Positions 1-8,843 are shown, counted from the first letter of the stretch. The stretch: DNA of 64,000 bases from an uncultured Pelagibacteraceae bacterium (GCA_902562205.1 CACESO010000005.1:1-64000), one strand, 5' to 3'. The notes: a model not told the origin generated them from the sequence alone. Program-made: numbers and translations.

Positions 1-76
1 ATTTTAGAGTGGAATTATTTTTTAATACTATTAATTTATTATCTTCTATCTTTTTTAATATGGAAAAAATCGTCAT
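1..76 (-). CDS. 5' end of an unidentified gene cut by the window edge
   Basis: A minus-strand reading frame opens with ATG at 76-74, overlapping the mnmA stop codon in an ATGA arrangement. It stays open to base 1, giving 25 codons that begin [15 protein letters not shown]. The 4-base overlap is the coupling seen at many real gene pairs in this window, so a co-transcribed gene downstream of mnmA is likely. Too little is visible to name a family. Confidence 0.5.
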   Translation of the reverse strand, partial: MTIFSILKKIEDNKLIVLKNNSTLK

Positions 77-1188
77 TTAGAAATCCATCCTCCGCCTAAA
101 ACTTTATAACCATTTTTATTTTTTTGATAAAAAACACATGCTTGACCTGGTGAAACACCGAATTCATCCTCCATTAAATTTACTTTAGCTTTTGAACCTG
201 ATACCTCAACTTTTGAAGGAATTAGCTTCCCTGTTGATCTTATCTTTACATAAACTTTTTCATTCAACTCGCTACCATTACATAAAATATTAAGATTATC
301 TAAATTTATAATTCTTTTTGCTAAGTATTTTTTTGGTCCAACAATTACTTCATTCCTCTTTGGATCAATTTCTATAACATACAATGGATCTTTATCAGAA
401 ACCTTAATGCCTCTTCTTTGTCCGATTGTAAAATTTACTATTCCATCATGAACCCCAATTACCTTTCCCTCAATGTTTTTTATATTTCCTTTTACAAAAG
501 CTTTAGGTTCAAATTTTTTAATTACAGATGAATAGTCACCGTTAGGAACAAAACAAATATCCTGACTATCTGGTTTATCTGCTACATTTAAATCAAGTTT
601 TTTTGCAATTTCTCTTGTCTCATTTTTCAGTAAGTTTCCTAGAGGAAATCTGAGGAAATTAAGTTGATCCCTCTTTGTATTAAACAGAAAATAGCTTTGA
701 TCCCTATTGTGATCCTCTGCACGATACATTTCATTTTTTTTTCCATCAAATATCGATCTTACATAATGACCGGTTATCAAAGCATCTGCTTTTAAATCTT
801 TTGCTTCCATAAAAAGATCTTTGAATTTAACTGTTTGATTACACTGAACACACGGTATTGGAGTTTCGCCTTTTAAGTAGCTCTCAACAAAATTATCAAT
901 AACTCCCTCTTTAAATTTATTTTGGTAATATAAGATTTTATGATCAATATTCAATTTATGGGCAACTCTTTTTGCATCTAATATATCTTGTCCAGCGCAA
1001 CATTGTTTCGATTGGGAGACTTGTTTGGTATCATCATAAAGTTTGAGTGTAATACCTATAACTTTGTAACCTTCTTTTTTCATTAATCCAGCAACTGTTG
1101 AAGAGTCTACTCCTCCTGACATTGCAACAACTACGACTGTATCTTTTGTCTTTTTGTCAATTCCTATTGAGTTTAAATTGTTTTTCAT
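73..1188 (-). CDS. mnmA: tRNA-specific 2-thiouridylase MnmA
   Basis: The enzyme makes 2-thiouridine at wobble position 34 of Lys, Glu and Gln tRNAs, using ATP and a relayed persulfide. The 371-aa length is normal. The PP-loop pyrophosphatase motif AMSGGVDSS lies near residues 22-30. The catalytic cysteine pair sits in CVQCN near residue 115 and in the conserved [13 protein letters not shown] segment near residue 210. The C-terminal TGQRRG and GEQ-like beta-barrel regions are present. A further gene overlaps its 3' end, and a DUF3553 gene is divergent 43 bases upstream. The identification is firm. Confidence 0.95.
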   Translation of the reverse strand: MKNNLNSIGIDKKTKDTVVVVAMSGGVDSSTVAGLMKKEGYKVIGITLKLYDDTKQVSQSKQCCAGQDILDAKRVAHKLNIDHKILYYQNKFKEGVIDNFVESYLKGETPIPCVQCNQTVKFKDLFMEAKDLKADALITGHYVRSIFDGKKNEMYRAEDHNRDQSYFLFNTKRDQLNFLRFPLGNLLKNETREIAKKLDLNVADKPDSQDICFVPNGDYSSVIKKFEPKAFVKGNIKNIEGKVIGVHDGIVNFTIGQRRGIKVSDKDPLYVIEIDPKRNEVIVGPKKYLAKRIINLDNLNILCNGSELNEKVYVKIRSTGKLIPSKVEVSGSKAKVNLMEDEFGVSPGQACVFYQKNKNGYKVLGGGWISK

Positions 1189-1231
1189 AAACTTTAAAAT
1201 TATACTATTTTTATTTAAAAAACTAAATTAA

Positions 1232-1396
1232 ATGATTTTAGATTATGAACCAGGTGACAAAGTGATTAATCCTAAAAATAAAGATTGGGGAATCGGCCAA
1301 GTGCAATCAATTATAAAAGAAAAAGTTACTGTAAATTTTGAAAATGTTGGTAAAAAAGTAATTAACGCTAATTTAATTGAATTAACAAAGATTTGA
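1232..1396 (+). CDS. DUF3553 family small protein
   Basis: This 54-aa ORF starts MILDYEPGDKVINP and contains a central WGIGQVQS. The pattern of a basic, beta-rich domain with GDxV.NP and WG.GQVQS matches the DUF3553 family, which resembles the CarD/TRCF-type small SH3-like fold. It is common in alphaproteobacteria and its function is not established. It lies 6 bases before the cysQ-like gene and is probably co-transcribed with it, divergent from mnmA. It is short, but the motif and the tight spacing support a real gene. Confidence 0.75.
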   Translation: MILDYEPGDKVINPKNKDWGIGQVQSIIKEKVTVNFENVGKKVINANLIELTKI

Positions 1397-1402
1397 TAAA
1401 AA

Positions 1403-2185
1403 GTGAATTTAGAAGATAAAAAAAAAATTGTACTAGATTTAATTGGTACTTTCCAAACAGCAAGTAAATTGTCTTTGTCATTAAGAAAGAAAGGTCTTAA
1501 AGAAACCATTAAGGAAGATAATACCCCTGTAACAAATGGGGATCTTGAGGTTAATAATTTATTGATAGATAAAATTAGCAAGTTAACACCAGATATTCTT
1601 ATAGTTTCAGAGGAAACTTCCTCAAACAAAAATTTAGATAACTTATCAACTTTTTGGCTTATCGATCCAATAGACGGCACCTATGATTATATTAATGATA
1701 AAGACGAATTTACTTTAAACGCTGCCCTAATTATAAATAAAGTCCCTGAAATAGGTATTATCAGCGCTCCAGCGAAAAATAGATTATTTTATACATACGG
1801 CGATGGGAATTCATTCGAAATAATTAATGATAAAGCTCAGTTGTTAAATAAAAAAATAAATAACAGTGACAAAGAAAATATTAAGGCTGTAAGTTATTCA
1901 GATAAACTTAAAAATGAAATTAAAGATATCCATGACAAGTTTAAAGTAACTAGTTATACAAAAATGAAAAGTTCTCTTAAGTTTTGTGTAATTGCAGCGG
2001 GTGAGTTTGATCTTTATGTGGCTGAACCAAGAGCATCTGAATGGGACATCGCAGCAGGAGATGCAATTTTAAGTAATTCTGGTGGGTCTATTACTGACAT
2101 GAATGGAGAAAAAATTTATTACGGAAAAAAGGATTTTAAAAACCCTGGTATAATTTTGAAAAGTGCAAAATTAAATAATGGATGA
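1403..2185 (+). CDS. cysQ: 3'(2'),5'-bisphosphate nucleotidase CysQ-like (inositol monophosphatase family)
   Basis: The likely reaction removes the 3'-phosphate from PAP or PAPS, recycling the by-product of sulfate activation; activity on inositol phosphates cannot be excluded. The metal-binding motifs of the family are visible: SEET near residues 69-72, DPIDGT at 88-93, and EWDIAAGDA near 214-222. Length is 260 aa. The start is a GTG at 1403, directly after the DUF3553 stop. The 3' end overlaps a small membrane-protein ORF by 8 bases. Family assignment is certain; CysQ rather than SuhB is chosen from overall length and sequence. Confidence 0.8.
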   Translation: MNLEDKKKIVLDLIGTFQTASKLSLSLRKKGLKETIKEDNTPVTNGDLEVNNLLIDKISKLTPDILIVSEETSSNKNLDNLSTFWLIDPIDGTYDYINDKDEFTLNAALIINKVPEIGIISAPAKNRLFYTYGDGNSFEIINDKAQLLNKKINNSDKENIKAVSYSDKLKNEIKDIHDKFKVTSYTKMKSSLKFCVIAAGEFDLYVAEPRASEWDIAAGDAILSNSGGSITDMNGEKIYYGKKDFKNPGIILKSAKLNNG

Positions 2186-2327
2186 ACAATTAAGAATTAT
2201 ATTAATAATTATAGTATCAGTTTCTATTTTTGGCTTGATAGTTTTCGTAGTAGTAAAAAACTATATCAAATCCAAGATAGATTATTATTTGAATAAAAAA
2301 AACGAGAAAACTACAAAAGACGAATAA
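2178..2327 (+). CDS. small single-span membrane protein
   Basis: A 49-aa ORF (MDEQLRIILIIIVSV...) overlaps the cysQ-like stop by 8 bases. It encodes one hydrophobic helix at about residues 5-26, followed by a lysine-rich cytoplasmic tail. Its end overlaps the convergent recX by 17 bases. The membrane-helix composition and the 8-base overlap favour a real gene, but no family is recognised. Confidence 0.5.
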   Translation: MDEQLRIILIIIVSVSIFGLIVFVVVKNYIKSKIDYYLNKKNEKTTKDE

Positions 2328-2874
2328 TTTTCTCATACTCATCTTTTGATAAATCCATTATTCTTTTTGATGTTTCAAAACTAAATCCGTTTCTAGCCAA
2401 TATCCCGATATCTTTTTTAAAAAAAATAGGCCTATTATCTTCTGATCTATGAGGCCCGATTTTTTTCTTTTTACAGAGTTTTATTGCAGAAAAAAAATCT
2501 TGGTCATCATTATTTTCTTTAATTTTATCCAAAGTTTCCTTAACAAATTTATCGTTAATTCCTTTTGACATCAGGTAGCTTCTAATTTTGTTAATTGAGC
2601 TACCTCTTTGAATCAAATTTTTCGCTTTGCTCTCAGAATAAAACTTATCATTGATAAATTTAGATTGTTCTAAATCTGACAATACAATGTCTATCAGGTT
2701 TTGAAAATTACCCTTTTTCATGTTTGTGGAACCAGACTTTAAATATTTCTTAAGTAAGTATGTTCTCAGTTGTTGTTTAGAGGGAGCATATTTTTCAATG
2801 TATTTTAGGGAAAAATCTCGTATCTCAGATACAGTAAATTCTAAACTTTTTTTTTTATTTTTTAAGGGAATCAT
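2311..2874 (-). CDS. recX: recombination regulator RecX
   Basis: RecX binds RecA filaments and inhibits recombinase and coprotease activity. The 187-aa protein has the helical three-repeat layout of the family: LRTYLLKKYL near 37-46, a central block with DLEQSKFINDKFYSES near 68-83 and the repeat RSYLMSKGI, and a C-terminal block ending NGFSFETSKRIM. No recA is nearby, which is common outside gammaproteobacteria. It is transcribed alone and is convergent with the cysQ cluster. Confidence 0.85.
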   Translation of the reverse strand: MIPLKNKKKSLEFTVSEIRDFSLKYIEKYAPSKQQLRTYLLKKYLKSGSTNMKKGNFQNLIDIVLSDLEQSKFINDKFYSESKAKNLIQRGSSINKIRSYLMSKGINDKFVKETLDKIKENNDDQDFFSAIKLCKKKKIGPHRSEDNRPIFFKKDIGILARNGFSFETSKRIMDLSKDEYEKIIRLL

Positions 2875-2902
2875 TATAATTTTTATTATATTATAACCTC
2901 AA

Positions 2903-3376
2903 ATGATTGAACAAATTAATAATTTCTTTACAATTGAAATGATCTATCTTTGGTTGAATTTAGGTGTTCTGCCATTTTGGATTATTCTATTTTTTTTTCC
3001 TCATTCATTTATGAGTAAATATTTAGTTAGATCAATTTTTCCCTTTATGATCTTCTCCTTCGTTTACGTTTATCTTTTATATTATTTTTTTATATCAGAT
3101 TTCAATTTTCAGAATAATTTTACACTTTATTTAAGCCTTGAAAACTTATCAGATCTTTTTTCAGAAAATGGTTTTTTAATAATGTTTTGGTGTCATTTTT
3201 TAGCAGTAAACTTATTTTGTGGAGCATGGATAGTATCTGATAGTATTAAGCTCTCAATTTCAAAATTTTTAACTTTTTTCCCTTTACTAATTACTTATTT
3301 TATAGGCCCTCTTGGATTATTCATTTATTGGTTAATCAGGATTTTTTTCGCAAGAAGAATGTCATTGTATGACTAA
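2903..3376 (+). CDS. ABA4-like (DUF4281) membrane protein
   Basis: This 157-aa protein has about four hydrophobic helices (roughly residues 15-35, 40-65, 95-115 and 125-150). The GAWIVSDS segment and the C-terminal GPLGLFIYWLIR match the DUF4281/ABA4-like family, whose plant member is needed for neoxanthin formation. The bacterial role is unknown and no carotenoid genes are adjacent. It overlaps the next gene by 8 bases. Confidence 0.65.
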   Translation: MIEQINNFFTIEMIYLWLNLGVLPFWIILFFFPHSFMSKYLVRSIFPFMIFSFVYVYLLYYFFISDFNFQNNFTLYLSLENLSDLFSENGFLIMFWCHFLAVNLFCGAWIVSDSIKLSISKFLTFFPLLITYFIGPLGLFIYWLIRIFFARRMSLYD

Positions 3377-3953
3377 ATCTATTCAATTTTATTACGATTT
3401 TTCAAGTCCCTACACTTATATAGCACATAAAAAAATTAGAGAAATTCAAAAAAAAAATTCTATAAAATTTATTTATTGTCCTATGCTTTTAGGAGGATTG
3501 CATAAGTTAGCAGGAATTACAGCAAATGCCTTTATAAAAAATAAAAATGAATTTATGAGACGAGACTGTGAAATGGTTTCAAAAAAACTCAAGATCGATT
3601 TCAAGTTTAATGATTATTTTCCAATAAGCTCACTTAATCTAATGAGAGGATCGTTGGTTACGAATCAAGATATATCAGATAAATATATCGATTGTTTTTT
3701 TGATGCATATTGGAGAGACAATGTAGATCTCTCTGATGATGAGAATTTTAAAGAAAAACTGAAAGATCTTCAAATAGATGTAGATAATTTTTTAAACAGC
3801 ATTGGTAAAAAAGAGATAAAAGAAAAATTGATCAAACTAACTCAAGATGCTTTCGATAGGAAAATCTTTGGGGCACCAACGTTTATTTGTAATGATAAAA
3901 TATTTTGGGGTCAAGACAGATTAGATTATGTTATAGAGGAATCTTCTAGCTAA
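3369..3953 (+). CDS. 2-hydroxychromene-2-carboxylate isomerase-like (DsbA-fold, kappa-class GST)
   Basis: The 194-aa protein begins KSIQFYYDFSSPYTYIA, the usual N-terminal strand of the HCCA isomerase/kappa-GST family, where the serine replaces the DsbA cysteine and would bind glutathione. Near residue 165 it has FGAPTFICNDKIFWGQDRL, the cis-Pro loop and C-terminal signature. In naphthalene degraders the enzyme isomerises HCCA. No aromatic pathway is nearby here, so a generic glutathione-dependent isomerase or transferase is more likely. It overlaps the DUF4281 gene and the convergent rhodanese gene by 8 bases each. Confidence 0.8.
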   Translation: MTKSIQFYYDFSSPYTYIAHKKIREIQKKNSIKFIYCPMLLGGLHKLAGITANAFIKNKNEFMRRDCEMVSKKLKIDFKFNDYFPISSLNLMRGSLVTNQDISDKYIDCFFDAYWRDNVDLSDDENFKEKLKDLQIDVDNFLNSIGKKEIKEKLIKLTQDAFDRKIFGAPTFICNDKIFWGQDRLDYVIEESSS

Positions 3954-4329
3954 TTTCAAAGTCACCATCTTTAATAGCACTGAAACCTCCGTCAACATGA
4001 GATACATTTTTAAAACCCATATCTTGAAGTGATTTTGCTGCCAATGCAGATCTTAATCCTCCTGCACAAAAAAGAACTATTTCTTTTGATGGATCGATTT
4101 TTCCTTGCTTATAATATGCGCTGTTTGGATCAATCCAAAATTCAAGCATTCCTCTTGGTATGTGCAATGATCCTTCTACTCTTCCCTCTTTTTCAAGCTC
4201 TCTTACATCCCTTATATCAATCAAATTACAACTACCATCTTTATGTAATTTTGAAGCCTCGGTGTGAGAAATCGTTTTGATTTCTTTCAATGCATCATTT
4301 ACAAGTTCTTTGGATGATTTAATTGTCAT
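3946..4329 (-). CDS. rhodanese-like sulfurtransferase domain protein
   Basis: A single rhodanese domain fills this 127-aa protein. NLIDIRDVRELEKEGRVEGSLHIPRG lies near residues 35-60. The active-site loop LFCAGGLRSALAA near residue 87 supplies the cysteine that would carry persulfide, and the C-terminal NVSHVDGGFSA is conserved. There is no signal peptide, so it is cytoplasmic. It is a monocistronic gene between plus-strand genes. The physiological acceptor is unknown. Confidence 0.85.
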   Translation of the reverse strand: MTIKSSKELVNDALKEIKTISHTEASKLHKDGSCNLIDIRDVRELEKEGRVEGSLHIPRGMLEFWIDPNSAYYKQGKIDPSKEIVLFCAGGLRSALAAKSLQDMGFKNVSHVDGGFSAIKDGDFEIS

Positions 4330-4357
4330 AATTATATATATTGTAATATCAGATTAA

Positions 4358-5353
4358 ATGAAAAAAAACATCTTTAAAAAAATATTCATTAAGTTTTCTA
4401 AATTATTAGGTTTTGAAATTATTGATCAGAGTGAATTTAATTCTCCTACTTTGAATAAGGAATTAAATGAAGAACTCTCAAATATTAAAAAGTCAATAGT
4501 ATTACCTTTGGGGGAAGTTAAATTAACTAGAAAAATTCAAAGTTTAAGCATTATTTTTAGAACAAATACTAATATTGAAATTTGGGATCAAAACAAAAAA
4601 AGAATATTTGAAAAACCTAAAATTGAGTATGCTTTAAGATGTTTAAATTCTGTAATTAAATCGATTAAAAAAACTAAGGAACTTAAGCCAGATACTTTGA
4701 TAAAGCTTCAAGTTATTGATGACAATTCAAGTGATGAAAATCTCAAAAAATTAAAAGACCTAATTAACACCCATGGTATAGATTGTGAAATTATTAATCA
4801 CGATAAAAGTGAACATAAAGAAAAAATAGCAGCTGAAAATAATCAAGAAACGTTTGGAAATCTCTCAAGTTTATTAAAATGCTTCGAGGTTGCAAAAAAA
4901 GATCAATCTGATCTCATATATTTTGTAGAGGATGATTATCTTCATTATGAGTATTCATTGGTTGATATGTTGAATACCTATGAAAGAGTAAGCTCTCAAC
5001 ATAAGGATGAAATTATAGTTTGTCCAAGCGATTATCCCTTTAATTATATGAATAATGAAAAAACAAATATATTAATTGGAAGTCAACAACATTGGCGAAC
5101 GATCACAAAAATGCTTTGCACATTTATGATCTCAAAAAAAATGTTTCAAAAACATATAGAAAACTTTGACAAAACTTGCGAGAAAAGACACGAACCTTTT
5201 GAAAAATATTTAAATAAAATTTTAGAGAGTGAAATTGGTATTTCACCTATTAAATCATTAGCGATACATATGACTAACGTTAATTCAAGTTACGGTTTAT
5301 CCCCATTTGTAGATATAAAAAAACTTTGGGAAGAAAATAAAATTGGCCAATGA
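4358..5353 (+). CDS. glycosyltransferase, GT2-like
   Basis: The 331-aa protein has a nucleotide-sugar-binding layout: a central IDDNSSDENLKKL segment near residue 125 and an acidic VEDDYLHYEYS motif near residue 192 resembling the metal-binding DxD of GT-A enzymes. It is predicted soluble apart from a basic, amphipathic N-terminus (KKNIFKKIFIKFSKLLGF). The substrate cannot be inferred and no polysaccharide cluster adjoins it. Its TGA stop overlaps the next ATG by 4 bases. Confidence 0.65.
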   Translation: MKKNIFKKIFIKFSKLLGFEIIDQSEFNSPTLNKELNEELSNIKKSIVLPLGEVKLTRKIQSLSIIFRTNTNIEIWDQNKKRIFEKPKIEYALRCLNSVIKSIKKTKELKPDTLIKLQVIDDNSSDENLKKLKDLINTHGIDCEIINHDKSEHKEKIAAENNQETFGNLSSLLKCFEVAKKDQSDLIYFVEDDYLHYEYSLVDMLNTYERVSSQHKDEIIVCPSDYPFNYMNNEKTNILIGSQQHWRTITKMLCTFMISKKMFQKHIENFDKTCEKRHEPFEKYLNKILESEIGISPIKSLAIHMTNVNSSYGLSPFVDIKKLWEENKIGQ

Positions 5354-5799
5354 CCGCTAAAGCGCCAAATTTCAAGTTAATAAGTACCTCAAATGAAGTT
5401 GTAGAATTAAACAAAATTAAATCAAAACTTATTGTTTTATATTTTTACCCAAAAGATGATACTCCTGGATGTACGTTAGAAACAAAGGATTTCAATAGTC
5501 TTATAGGAAAATTTTCAAAAAATAATTGCAGTGTGTACGGGATATCAAAAGATAGTTTGGAAAGTCATAAAAAATTTAAAAAAAAATATAAAATTAAATT
5601 TGATTTACTTTCTGATGAAAAAAAAATTGCAATAAAGGCATACAAAGTTTGGGGAAAGAAGCAATTTATGGGTAAAGAATTTATGGGATTAATAAGAAGT
5701 AGTTTCTTGATCAAAAACAAAAAGATTATTAAGGAATGGAGATCTGTCCGAGTAAAAAATCATGCTCAAGAAGTTTTGAATTACATTACAAATAAATAA
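5350..5799 (+). CDS. bcp: peroxiredoxin of the BCP/PrxQ type
   Basis: A thiol peroxidase that reduces hydrogen peroxide and organic hydroperoxides. The 149-aa protein carries YFYPKDDTPGCTLETKDF, with peroxidatic Cys41, and the downstream SDEKK and RSSFLI signatures. The resolving cysteine found five residues later in E. coli BCP is absent (TKDF here), so it probably works as a one-Cys enzyme or with another resolving thiol. It is coupled to the glycosyltransferase by an ATGA overlap and followed by a strong terminator. Confidence 0.9.
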   Translation: MTAKAPNFKLISTSNEVVELNKIKSKLIVLYFYPKDDTPGCTLETKDFNSLIGKFSKNNCSVYGISKDSLESHKKFKKKYKIKFDLLSDEKKIAIKAYKVWGKKQFMGKEFMGLIRSSFLIKNKKIIKEWRSVRVKNHAQEVLNYITNK

Positions 5800-5800
5800 A

Positions 5801-5828
5801 AAAGGCCTCCTATTTCTAGGAGGCCTTT
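5801..5828. terminator. bidirectional intrinsic terminator
   Basis: An 11-base perfect inverted repeat, AAAGGCCTCCT and AGGAGGCCTTT, brackets a 6-base loop. It is A-rich on the left and T-rich on the right. It sits between convergent bcp and amtB and would stop transcription from both. Confidence 0.92.
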
Positions 5829-5856
5829 TAATCGTCTAACCAAGAGGGAGAGATGA

Positions 5857-7158
5857 TTAATCTCTTATTGCGTAACCGATTACGCCTGTTTCCACGACGT
5901 CGGTTCCTTTGAGTTCAGCTTCTTTACTTAATCTTATACCAATTGTACTCTTCATAATTCCCCATACTGCTAGGGCAACTATAAACACAAATACATTGAT
6001 TGAGATTACGCCTAAAAACTGAGCTCCGAAAGTTGTGTCTGGATTTGTTATTGGAACTGCTAATGTACCCCAAATACCAGCGAATAAGTGTGCAGGAACT
6101 GCACCAACTACATCGTCAATTTTTAGAGAAAAAAGTAATTTCGTTCCATAAACAACAATTACACCCCCAACTGCACCAATTAAAATCGCTGCAAGCGGTG
6201 ATGGCATTAATGGTTCTGCTGTGATTGCAACTAGACCACCAATACATCCATTTAACATCTGAATTACATCTGTTTTACCAAATGCTAATCTTGTAACTGT
6301 AGCAGCAGCCATTACACCACCAGCTCCAGCTAAAAATGTATTCATAAAGATTGTTGAAACAGCAATTGCATCATCAGCAGTACCCATAGCTAATTGAGAA
6401 CCACCATTAAATCCAAACCAACCCAGCCATAAAATAAATATACCAACTGTGATTAATGGAATTGATGAAGCAGCAAATGGTTTCATCGGAGCAGGTGCAC
6501 CAGATTTTGTAAATCTACCTAATCTTGGACCTAATAATAATGCTCCGGCTAAAGCCGCTGCACCACCTGTTGAGTGTACTAATGTTGAACCTGCAAAATC
6601 TGAGAATCCAGCAGCTGCTAACCAGCCACCACCCCATTGCCAACCCATTACGATTGGATAGATAATTCCAGATAAAATTGCTGCAAATAAAAAGAAAGGC
6701 CATAGTTTGATTCTTTCAGCTAATGTTCCTGAAACAATCGAAACTGTCGTTGCGCAAAATACCATTTGGAAATACCAATCTGATCCATCAGAATAACCAG
6801 TATCTACTTTACTAGCATCTGACCATGGTAGAAAACTACCAATATATCCACCTTCTGGTATTCCATATGCTAAATTATAACCAAATAACCAGAACATCAT
6901 TCCGGCTATAGAAAATAATCCAATATTTTTTGCACAAATTACAGATACACTTTTAGATGTTACGCTTCCTGCTTCTAACATTGCAAATCCTGCAGCCATA
7001 AACATGACTAAAAATCCGCAAACTAGAAAAAGAAAAGTATTAAAAATGAATCCTACTTCTGCTGAAACAGTTGATTCCGCATAACCAGTACTTGTCATGC
7101 TTAGCAAGAAAAATAAGCTTACTATGGGACCAACTAATTTACTTAAATGTTTTTTCAT
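5857..7158 (-). CDS. amtB: ammonium transporter Amt
   Basis: An inner-membrane channel for ammonium uptake. The 433-aa protein begins with a cleavable signal peptide ending near GYAES and has 11 predicted helices. Family signatures include MLEAGSVTSKSVS near 62-74, FGYNLAYG, and the pore region with DFAGSTLVHSTGG near 188-200 and AGIWG near 362. The start has a good ribosome site (GGGAG, 7 bases upstream). A perfect 6-5-6 palindrome lies about 76 bases upstream and may be an operator. No glnK neighbours it. Confidence 0.95.
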   Translation of the reverse strand: MKKHLSKLVGPIVSLFFLLSMTSTGYAESTVSAEVGFIFNTFLFLVCGFLVMFMAAGFAMLEAGSVTSKSVSVICAKNIGLFSIAGMMFWLFGYNLAYGIPEGGYIGSFLPWSDASKVDTGYSDGSDWYFQMVFCATTVSIVSGTLAERIKLWPFFLFAAILSGIIYPIVMGWQWGGGWLAAAGFSDFAGSTLVHSTGGAAALAGALLLGPRLGRFTKSGAPAPMKPFAASSIPLITVGIFILWLGWFGFNGGSQLAMGTADDAIAVSTIFMNTFLAGAGGVMAAATVTRLAFGKTDVIQMLNGCIGGLVAITAEPLMPSPLAAILIGAVGGVIVVYGTKLLFSLKIDDVVGAVPAHLFAGIWGTLAVPITNPDTTFGAQFLGVISINVFVFIVALAVWGIMKSTIGIRLSKEAELKGTDVVETGVIGYAIRD

Positions 7159-7233
7159 AAATTTTCTCCCTTGTTAAAAAGGGCACAATATAAATTAAAA
7201 TAATAAAAACTAATGTTTATTGGATAATATAGA

Positions 7234-7250
7234 TATGCATAATTTGCATA
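7234..7250. promoter_or_regulatory. palindrome upstream of amtB, candidate operator
   Basis: TATGCA-TAATT-TGCATA is a perfect inverted repeat with a 5-base spacer, 76 bases upstream of the amtB start. Its TGCA half-sites resemble enhancer-type sites of nitrogen response regulators, but the match to the NtrC consensus is only partial. Assignment is by position and symmetry. Confidence 0.35.
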
Positions 7251-7255
7251 TAGAA

Positions 7256-7291
7256 ACAGCCTTTATTAACTTTTATATTAATAAAGGCTGT
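7256..7291 (-). terminator. intrinsic terminator after hupB
   Basis: A 14-base perfect inverted repeat, ACAGCCTTTATTAA and TTAATAAAGGCTGT, with an 8-base loop, starts 14 bases after the HU stop codon. On the minus strand it is followed by TTTCTAT. It separates hupB from amtB. Confidence 0.8.
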
Positions 7292-7304
7292 TCAGAGGAA
7301 ATAT

Positions 7305-7580
7305 TTATTTGTTGAATATTTCTTTAAGCGCTTTTGCAGGTAGAAACTTAACTTTTTGAGATGCAGCAATTTGGATTTGTTCTCCAGTTCTTGGGTTTCT
7401 TCCAATTCTAGCTTTTCTCTTAGCAACTTTGTATGTTCCGAAACCAGCGATTTTCACTGAGTCATCATTTTTCAACGCATCCAGTATCGTATTTGTGATG
7501 GTATCAAAAGTTCGCTCAGCATCAGCTTTACTTTGGTTTAAGGAACCTGCTAATTTAGCGACTAATTGTTTTTTGTTCAT
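7305..7580 (-). CDS. hupB: DNA-binding protein HU
   Basis: A 91-aa nucleoid protein that bends DNA as a dimer. The N-terminal dimerisation helices start MNKKQLVAKLAG. The HU/IHF signature region KIAGFGTYKVAKRKARIGRNPRTGE spans residues 43-67, with the intercalating RNP arm at 61-63. The start is preceded by GGAG at a good distance, and a separate leader of about 150 bases upstream supports its own promoter. Its terminator follows directly. Confidence 0.96.
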   Translation of the reverse strand: MNKKQLVAKLAGSLNQSKADAERTFDTITNTILDALKNDDSVKIAGFGTYKVAKRKARIGRNPRTGEQIQIAASQKVKFLPAKALKEIFNK

Positions 7581-7733
7581 TTTAGCTCCGGTTTTAAAGG
7601 TTAATTAACATAGTTTACAAAATGCCTTTAAAATCAAGCTTTTTTTTAGTGTTTAATTTGGTTTTTAACACAAGATATTGTGTACAAATAAACCCTGTAT
7701 TTATTGGTTTTTTTGATGCTCTTTATATATGAT

Positions 7734-8843
7734 TTAAAAAAGTCCTAAATCTCTTAGGTCATTCATAGTTGCAAAAAACATTAAAGATAAAAGCAAAAAC
7801 ATTCCGATTCGAAAAAAACCTTCCTGTGTTTTTTGGCTTAATGGCTTACCTAAAACTTTTTCAAAACCGTAAAACATTAAATGACCCCCATCTAATAATG
7901 GTATTGGGAATAAATTAATTAAACCCAAACTTATAGATATATAAGCCATCATACTTAAAAATGGTAATATTCCAAATTCGGCAACTTGGCCCGAAATTTT
8001 TGCTATTCTAATAGGACCACCTAATTGAGAGCTATCCCCTGAACCTGCAATTATAGATCCCAAGTACTTCAACGTTGAGGTAGTGACATAATATACCTCA
8101 GAAACCGAATAATAAATGGCTTTTGCTGGGCCCAGCTTTTGATGATTAATTGTATTTTGATATGGAATAATTTTTATTCCAACTGTTCTTTTTTTAATTT
8201 TATTACCAAGATTATCTTCGCCATCTAAGGTCTGAGGTTTTACTTTTATTAAAATCTCTTTATCATATCTCGAAACTTTAAAGTCTATAAATTCTGAAGT
8301 GGACATTGTTATAAATTTTGAAACATCCAAAATGCTTTTTACTTCGTTTTTATCAATTGATAGGATTAAATCGTTTTTCTCTAGTCCAGCAATATGAGCA
8401 GGACTTTCTTTTGTTACTTCACTTATCATTGGTGGTGTAAAGTCCTTACCAACGAAAACATTAATCATAAAAAATATGAGTATTGCTAATAAAAAGTTAG
8501 CTATTGGACCTGCAGCAACTATTATAGCTCTTTGATAAAGAGGTTTTAAAACAAATAGTTTTTGCCTTTCTTTTTCATCATATTTTTTAATCAATTCTTC
8601 TTGGTCAGCTTGTGAAAAAACATTTCTATCGCCAAAAAATTTTACGTAGCCGCCTAATGGAATCCAACATATTTTCCATCTTGTACCTGAGCTATCATTC
8701 CAACCAAATATTTCCTTTCCAAATCCAATTGAAAAATCAGTAACCTTAACACCATATTTCTTTGCAAAATAAAAATGTCCATATTCGTGTATAAAAACAA
8801 CAACAAGAATAAGAATTAAAAATGGTAATATAAAATTAAGCAT
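7734..8843 (-). CDS. rseP: RIP zinc metalloprotease (RseP/MmpA, site-2 protease)
   Basis: An intramembrane protease of the inner membrane. The zinc motif HEYGH is in the first helix near residues 19-23, and the second conserved motif LLDGGHL is near 320. Between them lies one PDZ domain (IAGLEKNDLILSIDKNEV, about 151-168), as in the shorter alphaproteobacterial members. Length is 369 aa. It lies between thiV and hupB, not in the usual dxr-rseP-bamA-lpxD context, so either the cluster has been rearranged or this is a second copy. Confidence 0.9.
   Translation of the reverse strand: MLNFILPFLILILVVVFIHEYGHFYFAKKYGVKVTDFSIGFGKEIFGWNDSSGTRWKICWIPLGGYVKFFGDRNVFSQADQEELIKKYDEKERQKLFVLKPLYQRAIIVAAGPIANFLLAILIFFMINVFVGKDFTPPMISEVTKESPAHIAGLEKNDLILSIDKNEVKSILDVSKFITMSTSEFIDFKVSRYDKEILIKVKPQTLDGEDNLGNKIKKRTVGIKIIPYQNTINHQKLGPAKAIYYSVSEVYYVTTSTLKYLGSIIAGSGDSSQLGGPIRIAKISGQVAEFGILPFLSMMAYISISLGLINLFPIPLLDGGHLMFYGFEKVLGKPLSQKTQEGFFRIGMFLLLSLMFFATMNDLRDLGLF

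Noticed and set aside
1243..1680. 145-aa minus-strand frame opposite the cysQ-like gene
   Set aside because: It is antisense to DUF3553 and cysQ-like, which have clear family motifs.
7668..7683. ACACAA-GATA-TTGTGT palindrome between rseP and hupB
   Set aside because: It could be a weak terminator of rseP or an operator, but the T run is poor and no regulator is implied.
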